DNA of 64,000 bases, from contig JBAJFG010000096.1 of assembly GCA_037903475.1 (NCBI GenBank), positions 1-64,000 of the forward strand, in the 5' to 3' direction. Within the stretch, counting starts at the first letter, position 1. Each line of letters opens with the position of its first letter. Positions 35,801 to 48,500 of this stretch are shown piece by piece. The translations under genes were made by a program, and so were the position numbers. The notes under the pieces are model-generated. The model saw only the letters and a list, made by a program, of their open reading frames with translations, did not search any database and was not told where the DNA came from. The stretch comes from Ancylostoma caninum (lineage: Eukaryota; Nematoda; Chromadorea; Rhabditida; Ancylostomatidae).

Positions 35801-36614
35801 ACGGATCTCACTTGTGCAAAAGCACGTCTGTCCCATGTGACACACCATGTCAAGAGCGTAAGGTCGCGAATGTGTTAATCGGTTTTTTTAAACGACGGTC
35901 ACTGATGGTGGTTTCACGACGCTTCGAATCAATTTTGAGTTTGATATTGAAGTTTCATTTGAGCCAATAACCATGGTAAAAATATGTGCTATGGCCACGT
36001 CCAAGGACCTTCTCACAGTATTATTTCACCATCGGGTCACTGTCTGCACGGCGAAAATTGTGGTACAGTTTTAACGAAAATATCCAAATTCCTACTCGTT
36101 ATTTTGCCTTCCTTTTCTTTGAACCATTATCCATTTTACTCAACATCAATTCGATTTTTTACGGACAGGTCTGGTCAGACTTCAATGGCCCTTGCTCTTC
36201 TCGTGAAACGCATATTTTGCCCATTGGTGACCAGCACCATAACCAGCACTCATGGACTTGTACCCACCTGAGTTTACGGTTAGTTACATTGGCAAAACGA
36301 GACTTCAAATAGTCAAATCGGATTCGAGTGATTTTACAAGTGAGTTCGCTTGCGAGTGTCGGAAGAAGCGATAATGGAGTGATGCAGTTGGAATGGAAGC
36401 GGGTTATTGCAGTTTCGAGTACGTGCACATCGTGAATGGTTTACTACCATTTGATTACTACTTCCCAACCTTATGAAAGGTCAAAATTTTTGTCGATAAC
36501 AAGACACTCACCAGCATAAGCAATGCCAAGGATGGCAAATAGTATCTGAAACTGAGAACTCTCATCAAAGTTTATCCAGACAAGAAGATAACTCACCACA
36601 ATATAGGACTTCAT
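32816..36614 (-). CDS. Single-domain NIF-like CAP (SCP/TAPS) secreted protein
   Basis: Exons 5' to 3': 36597-36614, 36512-36545, 34865-34952, 34739-34811, 33387-33515, 33198-33299, 33010-33098, 32816-32942; all phases agree, giving 219 residues. Residues 1-17 form a signal peptide (MKSYIVILFAILGIAYA), so the product is secreted. CAP features follow in order: an early CP, RRASRMRQL before the first core helix, YDCKAE (the conserved W/Y-D-C-x-x-E helix), YDENRY, WWSE, NFANMVWD and VVCHY, then a C-terminal C-x2-C...C hook. NFAN replaces the HFTQ of classical CAP proteins, as I recall for hookworm neutrophil inhibitory factor and platelet inhibitor, so a host-directed ligand role is likely but unproven. 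Intron 2 holds the foldback at 35.1-35.9 kb and intron 4 a MITE. AATAAA overlaps the stop codon. Confidence 0.85.
34452..34723. mobile_element. GC-rich TA-flanked MITE, copy 1
   Basis: Terminal inverted repeats begin TA[CT]AGTGGA, then GTGGCCCAT[CT]CGCGGCCTCG and a GCGCCGCGCAACCGCGCCGC core. Related copies lie at 46497-46737 and 54407-54679. TA at both ends suggests mobilisation by a Tc1/mariner transposase. It sits 16 bp inside intron 4 of the single-domain CAP gene. Confidence 0.85.
35093..35878. mobile_element. 786-bp foldback with TTAA termini
   Basis: Arms 35093-35236 and 35737-35878 are inverted copies. The outer ends are TTAACACATTTGCGACC and GGTCGCGAATGTGTTAA, and both arms carry GAGCACGTGGT-type motifs and a GCATAACACCC inner end. 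TTAA at both borders hints at piggyBac-type insertion (inference). It lies in intron 2 of the CAP gene. A related GTGCTC/GAGCAC-rich block is at 55.28-55.71 kb. Confidence 0.8.
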
Positions 36615-36647
36615 TGTTGTTTCTGAACCAGCTCAAAGCACGTAATA

Positions 36648-36656
36648 TTTTATATG
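36648..36656 (-). promoter_or_regulatory. TATA-like box of the 32.8-36.6 kb CAP gene
   Basis: ATATAAAAT on the minus strand, 34 bp before the ATG, followed by a GAGCTGGTTC block shared with the relic at 30.6 kb. Paralogues have it at the same distance. Confidence 0.55.
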
Positions 36657-36659
36657 CTC

Positions 36660-39285
36660 ACATAATGAGCAATACCCTTGTTTCGTACCCACCAATCATG
36701 ATTTCAGTTAACAAAGGTAGTTCAATAAATCCTTTCCCAATGAATTTTGCTGGTGTGGTAGACAGGATTTCAAATTTTAATGTTTTCCAACATTTTTGAT
36801 GAACTTATTGACAAGACCAATTACTACAAATCCTGCTAATGCACCCCCCCCCCCCATCTGGGCACAGCGAAATATCAAATCTCAAGTGGTCGGATTTGTT
36901 AGAAAATGCCTCGAATAGAAAGCGAATTCTGCTTTGCAGTAGTTGAGAACCCCATTTTGTAACGAGGTGCAACAACTTCAGTGCAGAGCAGTCTATACTA
37001 ATTAGACTATTGCATGAGAGGATGATGCGGATTTGCGGAGGATTTTCTATGAAGACCGGTCCGCGCGACATGTACAATAGCAGCGGTATCTTCTTTGAAA
37101 ACCGCGCAATTTCGCAGGATTCGCGTTTTTTGCGCTGCTCTCATAAATTCGTTCACTGTGCAGTGAACGACACGAGAAGCACACCATTCGAATTAGCGCT
37201 CGCTCGGCATTCCAAATATGTTATTAGTTTTTACAATTTTTGAAAATCGTGGCCCATTAATAACTGTACCAGCCTATGGTTGGGCTGTGATGATCGCTAT
37301 CGGCCAATGTCAGTTGGTGCACGTCTTGTATACTGTGCTCGGGCTGGCAGTGCAACACTATTTGGTATTGTTTCCTTGAAGTGTTGTATATTGGAGCTTG
37401 TGCTCGGCTCCGCTAGGGTGTTATATTACTCCCTGCAAATTCGCGCTAATCTGGACATTTTTTAAAAACCAAGTTAATGAACTGATACAATCGATGAGTT
37501 CAATATGTCCATCATTTCGACAATCAAAATGTTTAGAAATCTCTACGATTCCCTTCTCGCTGACCCGTGACAGAAGAGTGTGTGAACCTAGTTTAATGAT
37601 AATTTCACGGGAACAGCTTGCCTCGTTCGTGTTCAGCGTGCTTGAGAACACAAGCTACGGAATTCTTACCGGTCTCTGTGCAACAGTGGAAAAAATCAAT
37701 AAAATTAACAAACCTGAAATTTCGCTCACAATTGTTATCGAAGTTCTATTCACCATGCTCTAGAACCCAATTAGACACGTCCTCTGCTACTTCCGGGCAA
37801 AGATAGCAAAAAAAAAAACGATAAAATCGATATAATTGATGGATCAATTGACACAACCAGGTTAAGAACAACAAGGTCAAGAGCTGCCTATAACATCTTA
37901 CGCCTCCTGGTGAATCTGCACGCAAAATTTCGTTCGGACTGGTTAATCTTCTGCGATTTCTATTTGTAATGTACACACATAAACACGCGCACTTTCACAG
38001 ATTTGTTCATGAAAGCGTCCACTAATTGGTATGATTTGCGTTTGCGGATAGAATAGAAGTGCACGAATAATCACGGCCTCGAAAAGTAGGAGAACACTAC
38101 TCATTCTACGGGAGCTTTTTGTCGGTATCATATCAAAGGTGTGGATGTCACGATGCGTTCATTATAACTCAGACCATGAGAACCGGAAGTCCAATCGGTG
38201 GCAAACGCCTGGCTGTCGGCAGCCACCACCTGGAGGCAATGTGGTGAACAAACCAAAGCTATATCATCGACTCAACAGAAGAGCTAGAATGATTACACGA
38301 TTGATGAGAAGATATTGACGTCATATGAAGGAGAAACTAGAATAGTGACGCTAAGTGGAGGAGAACCTCGAAAAAATCTGCCCAAATGACAATCTCATTC
38401 TTCTTCCGTTTTATGAACTTCTGGAGAGAGTCACTTTGTGTGATGTTCCTGGTCTATCCTGGAAACTTGACTTTTTGGTACTTGTATGTCACTTGCTCAT
38501 CAACCTCAAGCAGCAAGTGACAGCTATTCAGACACTAGTACTATTCGAGATAGTTGGTGCTCAATTTCTATGACGTTGGCATGCCCTGATCAGCCACCGA
38601 CTAATTTCCTAACAAAGTCCATCTAGACCAGGTAATCCACAAATAGTGAAGAAGTTTTTAGTAAGTGGTGCAACGATATCGTGCGGTATGCACCCCCCCC
38701 CCCCCCTTTATTTTTAATTTTAGGTATGCTGCATAGTAGAACGAGAATGCATTACAGCAGCTCGATACCAGATCATTTGATAATTTGATTGAATAAAATG
38801 TGAGTTTTCTCTCAATAATGAGGTTCTTCGTAGTAGGGAGAATAGCAATTGAAGTAGGATCGTGCAAATGGCTAAGGAGAGGCACTTAGAATCGTTCAGT
38901 GAACCAGAATTCGTAGGATTTAACGCCTGGAACTGGAAATTTTCAAAGAAATAGTTGTAATTACGTATAGGTTCATGTTAAATTTGAATCGAAACAAACA
39001 TTAGAAAATTGGGAAAGGGATAATTTGGAGAAGCAGAAGGTGAAAGATGGTTGTCAAGTCTGGTATCATTTGGTTATGCGCCCATGAATCCGAGCCCTGT
39101 TGAAAATTGGTCCGCTGTGTGTGCCAGCGAATGGCGACAAGATATTTTTTTTAACTCGAGGTGTTTCATTAGCTTGCATTTCCTATAAATGGATTGGACG
39201 TAATCTCGAATCGCTCTGGAACAGATGTAAATCAATAAAGTTGTACGTTTGCAACTGTTTGTTTGTCATCTGATGTTCTTATGTA
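36660..39285. other. Intergenic, no gene seen
   Basis: A CCCCATTTTGTAACG block at about 36952 is shared with 51960 and 28485. Poly-C runs lie at 36843 and 38690. Several open frames of 60-120 codons on both strands (37.2-38.6 kb) lack domains and splice partners. Confidence 0.45.
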
Positions 39286-42200
39286 CTATGACGGAATAAC
39301 GCAGAGCCCGTTGTAACAACTGCCGAAAGCACCTCCTTCTTCGTAATCATGGCAACGTCGGCATGTAGGTCCCATCTTGTAAATTTGTTTCCCTTCTTCT
39401 TTCACTCTGAAATGTCTGCTCCTACAGCTACATGTACAGATCTCACTGAGATCTTTTACAGGATTGAGACTTACTTTGGCCCGTAGTGGCAAGCTACATG
39501 AGTTTTTCCTGTAGAGCACGTAGCGATTGCACAACCAACCTCCTTATGGCTGTCCCAAGCCATCTTAATCAACACAGGATAATATTATAATTTTAAATCT
39601 TAGATTTTCCGTCGGAAAAAATTCCCAGTGTTCTGAGCACAATCTCGGAGTGGAAGCACATTACCCACATTAGCTAAGTTCGGTATTCCGTAGCTGGAGT
39701 TGTAGGAATTTCTTGTTGCTTTCTGGTCCATTTCCAGTTTGGAAACCTCACTCCACCACGAATCAACGGCCTAAAGTATGAATAGAACACCACGCAGTAT
39801 ATCGCACCTATCCATACAGAAGACAAAAAAAACACTGTGATTTTTCACCTTCAAAACATCATTTGCGTCATCGAGAACGTAGAGGTTTTCGTCGTATTTA
39901 CCAGATGAAGAGATAGTGGGTAAGCATTTTTTGGCCAACTCGTAGGCGCTCTTTTCGGCATCACAGTTGTAACGTTCCTGAAAACAGAACATCATTATAT
40001 ATAAAGTGTAGAACTCTCATATGTAGCTAGAAGGGCGTTGGGGACCCAGATGGGGAACTAAAACTCTTCAAAACATCAATTTTAGTACTGAATAATTAAA
40101 AACATTCCAAATCTGGTATCTTTCCTATGCGAGCAAAAAGAATTAAATCGAAGACGTTTTGTTCAAGGCAGTAGTTTTTTTCCTTTTTTCCCTGGAACTT
40201 TGCATAAATGTCCAAACGCAAAACTGCTATGAAAATTGCAGAGAACCACTGCGCTTCCTTAGCGAAAAAGACATACACAGCTGTGCACGGCAGCAGTCCT
40301 TTTCAGTTCAGTTGGCCTAAAGCTAAAACCACGAACAGGTCTGAAGACTGCTTCTTGCAAGACATAACATTACAGGAGAATAAGTAGCTCTTTCAGCTCA
40401 CCAGTTCTCGCATTTTCGATGCAGGACGAGCGCGACCGTTTTTCATCTCGACCTCACCTCGGGCAAGTGAAGCTCTGTGTGTCGGTTCGATTGCTTGAAC
40501 AAGGCAAATAATAATTTGAGACAAACCGCGTACCTGTATTCATTCTGCTTCTCCATAAATTTTATCCTCATCTCGTCGTCGTAACCAGGTATTTCGTTCT
40601 CTGGGCATATTACGTTGTTACCTTAACGGGGTGCCATTTTTCACAGATCATAGCAATCAGTTCAAGAAAAATGTAAAGAGAACATTTTTACCAGGGTTTT
40701 GTTAAGCAACACCTAAACAATGAAATCAGCTTCCCGAGGAGTACTGCAGTACTGCACGGTAGCTGCCTCGCATTTGGTCAAGTTATACCAAGGTTAAGAC
40801 ACAGAGCCTTTCCATCGTAAATTGCAGGTTACGTATTTTTCTTATGGTTAACACAAACGTTTTAATGGTATTTTTTAGAACAACAACCACTGATAGATAT
40901 AATATTGCTAGAGAAAGAATCGAATGAATTAATTTAATTTATTAAGTAATCAAAAATTATGGAATATCCCAAAGGCAAAAAGCCGCACAACCCTCTTTTC
41001 CTTTCCACTAAGGCTTCACTATCTTAATGTTCCTACTTTGGCTTATTCGGAATCGAATATTCAAATGCGAATATGTCTAACACATTATTCGATCAACACA
41101 CTATTGATGAAGCGCTTGCTTTTTGCAAAAGGAATTCAAGCAATTGCAGTTGCAAAAGGAACTCAAGCAATTTCAGCCGATTGTATTTTAAATTTTAGAG
41201 TGATAAGCTACCGAGCATCAGTCAACGGAAAGCTGGAGAAAGAAAGGAAGTTGGGTCGCTCTCTTGTTGTGAGTATACAAATTTCTATTTCTCCTTGGTT
41301 TTCGCTGAATTTTCAGCCGTTATCCTTAGGATTATGCACCACCATTTTTCATAGATGTACCCCAAGCAGAGCTTAGTTGTTTAAACCTTGCTTGTGGCAT
41401 GCATATTTCTTCCCTAAATTTTCAGACCATGACCATTTCCCATGAAGATGCACTTTCCTAGTCGATAGCGAAGTTACGGTAAGAGACTGGTATGAAAACC
41501 CAAGTAAATGAAGTCAGGTGATTTTACAAGTAATTTCAACTTGTAGAATCAGAAGAACAGGATTAGAGTACTGCAATTGGTAAGGGAGTGGGAGACATTC
41601 ACTCAGATAATTGTACAGCAGTTTTGGAGATCAGCTAGAGTGGAGCACAAAGCCTAGAAGCATCTCCTTCCAGTTGCTGGCTGCCATCCTCCCCTCAATT
41701 GCTGCCGTCTTTCGTCTATTTCTACCAAAAGCAGGAAACATTGAGCAACAATGGAGGAGAAGGTGGTGACAGCATGTGATGGGAAGAGATGCAGCCGTGC
41801 TTTGAACTAGACATTTTAACCCAGAGGCCTGATGCCGGCACGAACGGCCAGCGGCCAAACGTGGCCAAAGGGGCGGAGCCTGGGTCAACGTGATGCCCAC
41901 ACCATTTGGCCACCACTAAACGGCCAAATTAGCGGGCCAAATTTGGCCGCTATTTTAGATGGGGCCACGCGTGGCCACTTTGTGAATTTTGGAGCAGCAG
42001 TGCTGTATTTCTTCCCCAAATCCGCTCAAATGTTTACAATTTCGATGTCTTATCTCTTGTCTTTCGCTACTAATCATGTTTGACCTTATTAGAATGAAAT
42101 TGAAGACTTTGATGCTAGGCGCACAGGGCGGCTGTTGAAACTTCTCATTTTCGATAAAATTCGTCTCTAAATGATGTCTTTGGCTGACGTGTTCGTTTCG

Positions 42201-43700
42201 TTTTTTATTTTGCTGTTGGTATTTGCTTCAAATAAAACGTATTTGTTTTCAGATTTTATTGAAATGGAAGAAATCGATGAATGGTTGAGAGAGGGGCGTT
42301 ATCGTGGCCATATTAGGAGAATTATGAGAGATGAACCGTCAATCATTGATGCTGTGGACGACGAGGAGTTCAGACAACGCTTTCGATTAACTCGAAATTC
42401 CTTCAACTTTGTCTGCGGAATGATAGAGGGTGATTTAACCTTCCCTGGTGGCCGAGGGAAAACTTGTAGTACCGCTGTTGCGCTTGCAATAGCATTGCAA
42501 GTAATGGCTTCGGATACTCGTCAGAGAGTTCAAGGTGATATTATGCATGTTTCGCAATCCACAACCTGCCGTGTCTTTGCTGCTGTACTGAATGCTATCA
42601 TGGCTAATCTAGACAAGTTTATCTCTTGGCCGTCGACTCAAGAAGAAGAACGAATTAAAACCAGGTGAGACTTCAACAAGCCTTTGCTACTGAGTATGAC
42701 TGCTGCATTTGCTTAAGATTTTATCAACTAACCGGTATCCCTGGCGTAATCGGATGTTTGGACGGAACCCATGTGGAGATCCAAGCCCCATCCCGTTCCG
42801 AGCACTCTTTTTTGAACCGCAAGGGATGGCACTCTTTAAATGTAGGACTAGCTTGCGATTTTTTTTAACGTTTCATCTGGGTGTCTGCAAGGTTCCCCGG
42901 AAGATCTCATGATTCTAGGGTATGCTCTCTTTTTTTTTCTTGAGATGTATTCGAACGATAATGGTGTTGTTTTTAGGTCTTCAAGGAAAGCGATTTCTAC
43001 AGAGATCTGAGACTAGGCCGTAGAAGGGGAGTCCTTCTGGCTGATTCTGCCTATCAGGCGGAAACATTTGTTCTAAAACCAATTTTGTCAAATGAAAGAT
43101 CCGATGCAGGTAACACTTATGTTTTAATAAAGCAACGCCACCACAATCTACTGCAACGTTTCAGAAACGCGATACACAAACGCTTTATGCAAAGGCAGGG
43201 TGATAATAGAGGACGCGATTGGGGCCCTCAAGAACCAATTCGAAATTCTTGGAGGATGTCTAAGGTGGGTGCAAGTGTAGAAGAGATGAGCGACAAGCAC
43301 AGAAACGTATTGAGAACTGAGAGAGCACGAACGGAAGCAAAATGTAAGAGTAGCACAGCAAAACGCAACATAGGATATCAATGGTCTCGAACAGATCCTC
43401 ATATCGATCGCGTCTGAGCCGGCCACACCGCGCGCGCGGATGCGGCGCGCTTCCGCGGAAGCGCGAACGTGCGGGAATCGCTGGCCAAATTTCTAGGGCC
43501 AGATGGGCTGCCAGAGGCCAGCCAGCCATGGCCGCCAATGGCCGTCCCGGCATCAGGCCTCCGGTGGTCAGTCTCCAGAGGCAAATCACTCACCAATGAC
43601 ATGAGTAATACCGAGGATGGCAGTTAAGACCTAAATAATAAAGGTCTTTTCAGCAGTCTATCCAGAAAAGCAAACAACTCACCAATAGGTAAAGCGTCAT
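39286..43700 (-). CDS. Single-domain NIF-like CAP (SCP/TAPS) secreted protein
   Basis: Exons 5' to 3': 43683-43700, 43594-43630, 40534-40621, 40402-40474, 39849-39977, 39669-39770, 39475-39563, 39286-39406; phases all agree, 218 residues. Exon order, phases and most exon lengths equal those of the gene at 32.8-36.6 kb, so the two are tandem duplicates. Signal peptide [19 protein letters not shown]; then [48 protein letters not shown] and the cysteine-rich end [14 protein letters not shown]. The NLAN form again lacks the CAP cavity histidine. Intron 2 (40622-43593) is about 3 kb because it holds the Harbinger element, whose right end lies about 25 bp from exon 2; splice sites remain intact. 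Predicted secreted host-interface protein. Confidence 0.85.
41823..43566. mobile_element. PIF/Harbinger DNA transposon in a CAP-gene intron
   Basis: The ends are inverted copies: GAGGCCTGATGCCGGCACG at about 41824 and, inverted, GAGGCCTGATGCCGGGACG ending at about 43562. Both subterminal regions (41840-41965 and 43480-43550) are crowded with GGCCA/TGGCC motifs, as expected for transposase binding sites. The transposase frame lies between. A three-base target duplication could not be fixed. No second (Myb-like) reading frame of the usual Harbinger pair was recognised. Confidence 0.85.
42264..43264 (+). pseudogene. Harbinger (HARBI1-type) transposase, interrupted by a stop
   Basis: Exons 42264 (or the longer frame from 42171)-42664, 42718-42919, 42977-43109 and 43165-43264 join in phase. 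The DDE nuclease is clear: first Asp in [13 protein letters not shown] with NRKGWHSLN after it, second Asp in FPGRSHDSR at the end of exon 2, third acidic residue in [13 protein letters not shown] in exon 4. An in-frame TAA at 42866-42868, in a run of eight T, cuts the protein between the first and second catalytic blocks. The reading sense continues on both sides in the same frame. It could be a real inactivating change or a homopolymer error. Strand is opposite to the host CAP gene. Confidence 0.85.
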
Positions 43701-43736
43701 TGCTCCTGCATGCATGAGCCATCCCACAGGTGGTGT

Positions 43737-43743
43737 TTTATAG
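43737..43743 (-). promoter_or_regulatory. TATA-like box of the 39.3-43.7 kb CAP gene
   Basis: TATAAAA on the minus strand 37 bp before the ATG at 43700. Confidence 0.55.
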
Positions 43744-43744
43744 C

Positions 43745-45521
43745 GATTCCATAGTTGATCATTCACCTATCAGTTAATCAAATCAAATAATTCGACAAAT
43801 CTTTCATGTCGAAAAAAGGCATTGTTTTCACTTAGATCTTCCACAATGTCATTTGATGATCCCTATTTATGGCCAAGTCATATACAGTTCATGTGAGATC
43901 AAGCACAAAGTGTGGATAAACGCTCAGCTTTCGCAGTGAGCAAATCCAGAGTCAGAGAACACCCAAGTCATCTATATGGATTATCTATACCTCGCGTCAT
44001 TTTCCAGTTCACCGTTTGAAAATCCATCCCATATTTCATCATAGATGTGAAAACACATTAAATGCGAATCATGCAGTTTGCATCCGAGCAATACATAATG
44101 TAATAGCTTCGATGAAATATTGCAGCTTACTACAGCATGTATCCTCCGTGTGCGCCTTCTTCACATCAAGCAGAGAGTGCATGTGGTCAAATCCGATTGT
44201 GTTTATGTATGATGGTGTCGTTAAGCAGAACAGAAGAATCCGAAAAAACCTGAATTTCTTTTTAAAAAAATAACATCGATAGCGTCTAAGGCGAACGCTC
44301 AATCCGTGATTAAGTAGTTTGCAATCGGATTGAATGTTGTTAAACGTTGTTGAATGTTTCAGTTGCTTTTAGAGCCATTTGGTCATGTAAATCGCCAGTT
44401 GCGACATTGCTCTGTCTAGCTAACTTTGATTCCATTTCTTGGTGTCGAGCATGTACTCCACTTGCACTTAAAGCGTGTAGCAAACCGGTGACTAGCGCGC
44501 TTTTTGACTTCACCCTTAAATCCCCGTCAATTTCGAAATTCGTTCATGGAAATTAGACGTTCGACTCTCTGAGGATTTTCTTTTGGATTGTCTATTTTTT
44601 GGAAGGGTGATTTCTTTTGGATTTTTCAAATAATCGGTGTTTAGACTGAGTCAAAGGTCGATTTATGAGGATTATGGGAATGATTTATTCAAAACTTGAC
44701 TCTATTCGACTCCGTAGAGGCTATTGGACATGACATATGAACGTAAAGACCGAACACAGCAAACCAACAATAGGCAGATGTGAATCACAGATGATTAAGG
44801 GAAATGATTTGGAGGAGTTACTGATGGTATCAGTCACACAATCTACATATCTAGACATCAAGAATCGATGCTTTAAAAAGGCATTGCTAAGACCGACTGC
44901 ATCATTGCTAAATAAGATGTGTATGGTCTGCTGGCTCAGAGAGGACCGATGGAGTTACTTTTTCTGCAATTACGACCTCAGCACGGTGCCGGCGGAGTGA
45001 TCTAAGCTTTACACTGTTCTATAAGTTTTGACACGTGTTTGGTGTGTTTCATTCCATTTTGATGTTTCGTACTATCACTCAGCAGAATCTCATTCCAGAC
45101 GCATCCTGCGGCGTCCTCCCATCGATGGGACCACCTAGAATTTTCATATATCTATGTGTGTCCTTGGACAAGCAATCGTAGCCGAGTTGGCCCTCGCACT
45201 CGCGCTCGCACTTGATGCACTGGAACAGGTAATCTTGGGGATGTTAATACATTTAACGGCACAACTTCTGGCTAATTATTGTGACCATTGTTCAGGTTTC
45301 GGAAAACTCAGAATTTTGGATATGAAGAATACCAACACTACTGTCTGCAGATATAGTGAACACGGAGCTAGAAAACACTAGATGATGATATTTATCGCTA
45401 TTCGCCGTTCTGCTAAACGAGTGAAAAGGAAAAATTTGTTCATTCAGTGTAATACGACGCCTTGCTACTTTTCAAGTAAAATTATCTATCTAATTATTCG
45501 AGAGATGTAATGTGAGTGCTC
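43745..45521. other. Intergenic, no supported gene
   Basis: Spacer between the 5' end of one CAP gene and the 3' end of the next. An 87-codon plus-strand frame at 44737-45000 has no recognised domain. Confidence 0.45.
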
Positions 45522-48500
45522 TTAGAGTGTGCAAAGTCCATCAACGCAGCGAGTACCAGGATAGTCGTGGCAACGTCGACACATTGGGCCCATCTTATAA
45601 ATTTGCTTTCCTTCACCAATCGACCTAAAATATCAGAATGAGCAAAAACCAATGCTAGTTTGTTGAATAATCTATAGCTCACTTCGGTGTGTAGTGGCAG
45701 ACTACGTTTGTCTTCGAGCTGCATCTGACAATGGCACAACCGAATTTTTCATGGGTTTCCCAAGCCATCTGAATACTTATATTGAGTTTAATTCCTTCGT
45801 TTGTTACTGGAATACGTTAGGATATTTATTGAATGTTTTATGAATAAAAAACATATTGGAAACTGTAGCCCGTAAGTTAACTGTTACCCTCCCTTATATC
45901 TTTAACACATCTTGTCATGAAGTCCAACCAAAGGCTCGCCTGCCCAGAACCTTTTCATTGCTAGTACAAATTTTGCGGCTTTTCCATTGCTTTCGTTTGC
46001 TTGCCCGCTTGCTTCGAGGCAGCTACACGGCACACGTCGCGACGCATTAAAAATAAATAAATAAAAAATATTGATGTTTCCAGATAGCTTTGAAGCAAAA
46101 GAAACTAGTTACAAACGTTGGTGAAGTTTTGTATTCCAAGGCTCGAAGAGTACAGGTTCCTTTGAAAGTCGCTCTGAAGCATGAAGTGTGTGTCAATTTC
46201 TGACCACCATCCATTAGCGGCCTAAAGATAGAAAAGTGCTGGAAGATCGTATAATGTCGTGAATAGAATCCAATAACGAGTGCTAACCATTCTGGCTGCG
46301 GTTTTATGTTCAATGGTGTTGCTTGGGATAACATAGAGGTTCTCGGCGTAGTCAGCAAGCGAAACTGCGCTGCTCCTGCACTGAACGGCTGAACTGCGCG
46401 CGCTTGCTTCTGCGGCACAATTGTATACCTGTAATTTTCAGAAATGCAAGCGAAAACACTCATGGTAATGAGGAATTCATATTCCTCTAGTACAGTTACA
46501 GTAGACGTCAATGACGGTGGCCCATCCGCGGCCTTAAAAAGAACGCAGCGCTACCGCGCCATGTTATTTCTAGGCGCTTTTCTTTCCGATTTGGCCGGAA
46601 ATCCCTAAAAACGGGTAGAAAAGCAGCTAGATGTAGCATAACAGCAGTAGAGAACATCGTTCACGAGGTCCGCGGCGCGGTTGGGTGGCGTGCTTCTCGA
46701 GGCCGCAGATGGGCCACCACCATTGACGTTCACTGTAGTTGCTCACCATCTTCCTCATTTTCGATGCCTGGCGAGCTTTAGCGCCATTTCCCATAGTGAC
46801 TTCACCTTGCGCGAGTTGACGTCTACATACGAGACTCTCAGTTCCAATCTCCGGATAAAACATTGAGAAAAAGAGAGAGGTAGAGGGAGATTTACCGTAG
46901 TCGATTGTGTGTTCTCCAGAATATATTTCTGATTTTGTCGGTAATTACCTGGTTCTGCGGGCATATGGTGTTATCCCCTTAAAAGCAGTGTTGATTACAA
47001 GAAGAATTCAGCTGTTTGGTTAGGAAGCTCCGAATGATCTCTCCGGAGCAATACTCGTGCCGTTGTTGTAAATCTTGGTATTAGCGACATGAAGGTATCA
47101 GAAACCATCACGAAATGCGTATACATACATAATACGTATGTGACCATGACTACAATTTAAATTAAATTAAACTCACTTGGAGGAATCGTAGTCGTTACGG
47201 TCGTCGTCATTGTAGTTGTTGTCGGGGTCGTTGTCGTTGGCGTTGTGGTTGTTGTTGTCGTTGTTGTTGTTGTCGTTGTCGTTGTTGTAGTTGTAGCATT
47301 ACCTGGGTGCCCAGCAATGCACACTTTGTTTTTGCATTTCGACTCCAGGAATGTGGTGCATTCGTTGTTCGTGGAACAACCCGCTCCAGTTTCGTAGATT
47401 GCCATATTCACTGCAGGAGCTCTAAAGAGTTGTAACGTTGTGACTGCTTTGAAAGTCTCTAAATTCTAACAGCCATAGAAGTCCTACAAGAAACATTCAG
47501 CTCTCAGGGAAAAAGGAATTTGGGACACTCGTTTGTAGGCTTTGGCCTAGTCTTAGCTTCGAGTTCAGGCTTAGATTTCCAAAGTGAAACCTGTGACCAC
47601 TTAAAGGCCTATATGCATCTCCTCTCTTGCCATGCTTTTCAAAAGCAGTCTACTGCCAAGGAAACAAGCTATAAGGGAGAATTGTTAGCTGAAGAATCGC
47701 GTTCAGCGAAAATGATCGTCCCCTTTTCTCAATTTGCAAACGTTTTGGAGTAAACCCTACTATCACCTCATATGTCGTTCTGTTGGGCTTTGCTAATAAG
47801 CGCTAACACTATGATAAAATCAGGCCTTTCGAGACAAACAAATAGGACAACTATCAATCGATGCCAGAAAAACCACCCTTATTCCCGAATATTAAGCAAA
47901 TGCATGAGTTCCTTCATTGTGCATCTTTTAGAAAAATTCTTACGTTTACTGTAATTTAAGATGTTATTTTACACTTGGAAACTGAGCCTGGTGTCAACTC
48001 AAATAGTCTCCTCTCATCTGAGCCGTAGTCTCGTACGAGGTTGTTGGGCTTTCAATTCTTCAGTTCTCTCATGCACAGCTAAGAATATTTGACCACCGCG
48101 AAGAAATAAGCCAGAAAACTTGTACAATAACTTATGCCCCTGTATATTCTACATCTATTTCTTGTGTCTTCACGGCAATCACCCATTTTTTCACGGTTCA
48201 CGACAATGCCAATAGCGGCAAAAGCAAATATGCAATTAAAACATACGGTTCGTTCACGACGCATGACACGTATAACTGTTCGTTGCAGTTTTTCTGCGCG
48301 CAACCAATCCTCGTAGCTTTTCCATTTGCTAGCTGGAAATTTTAACGATTGTGTTCACACCCTTGTAGAAAAAGCATTAAATAAAAACACACCTTCGCAA
48401 AATCTTCCAGCCCTGCTTTGTTCACTGGTGGATTATCAACTCCAGCATCTTTCACGGCCTTAGTCCACCATTCTCCTATCTGTTTCTTCAGGATCGTCGT

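Noticed and set aside
46836..46861. Upstream acceptor for exon 9 of the 45.5-51.65 kb gene
   Set aside because: Gives the wrong phase; the acceptor ending at 46823 keeps the frame and matches paralogues.
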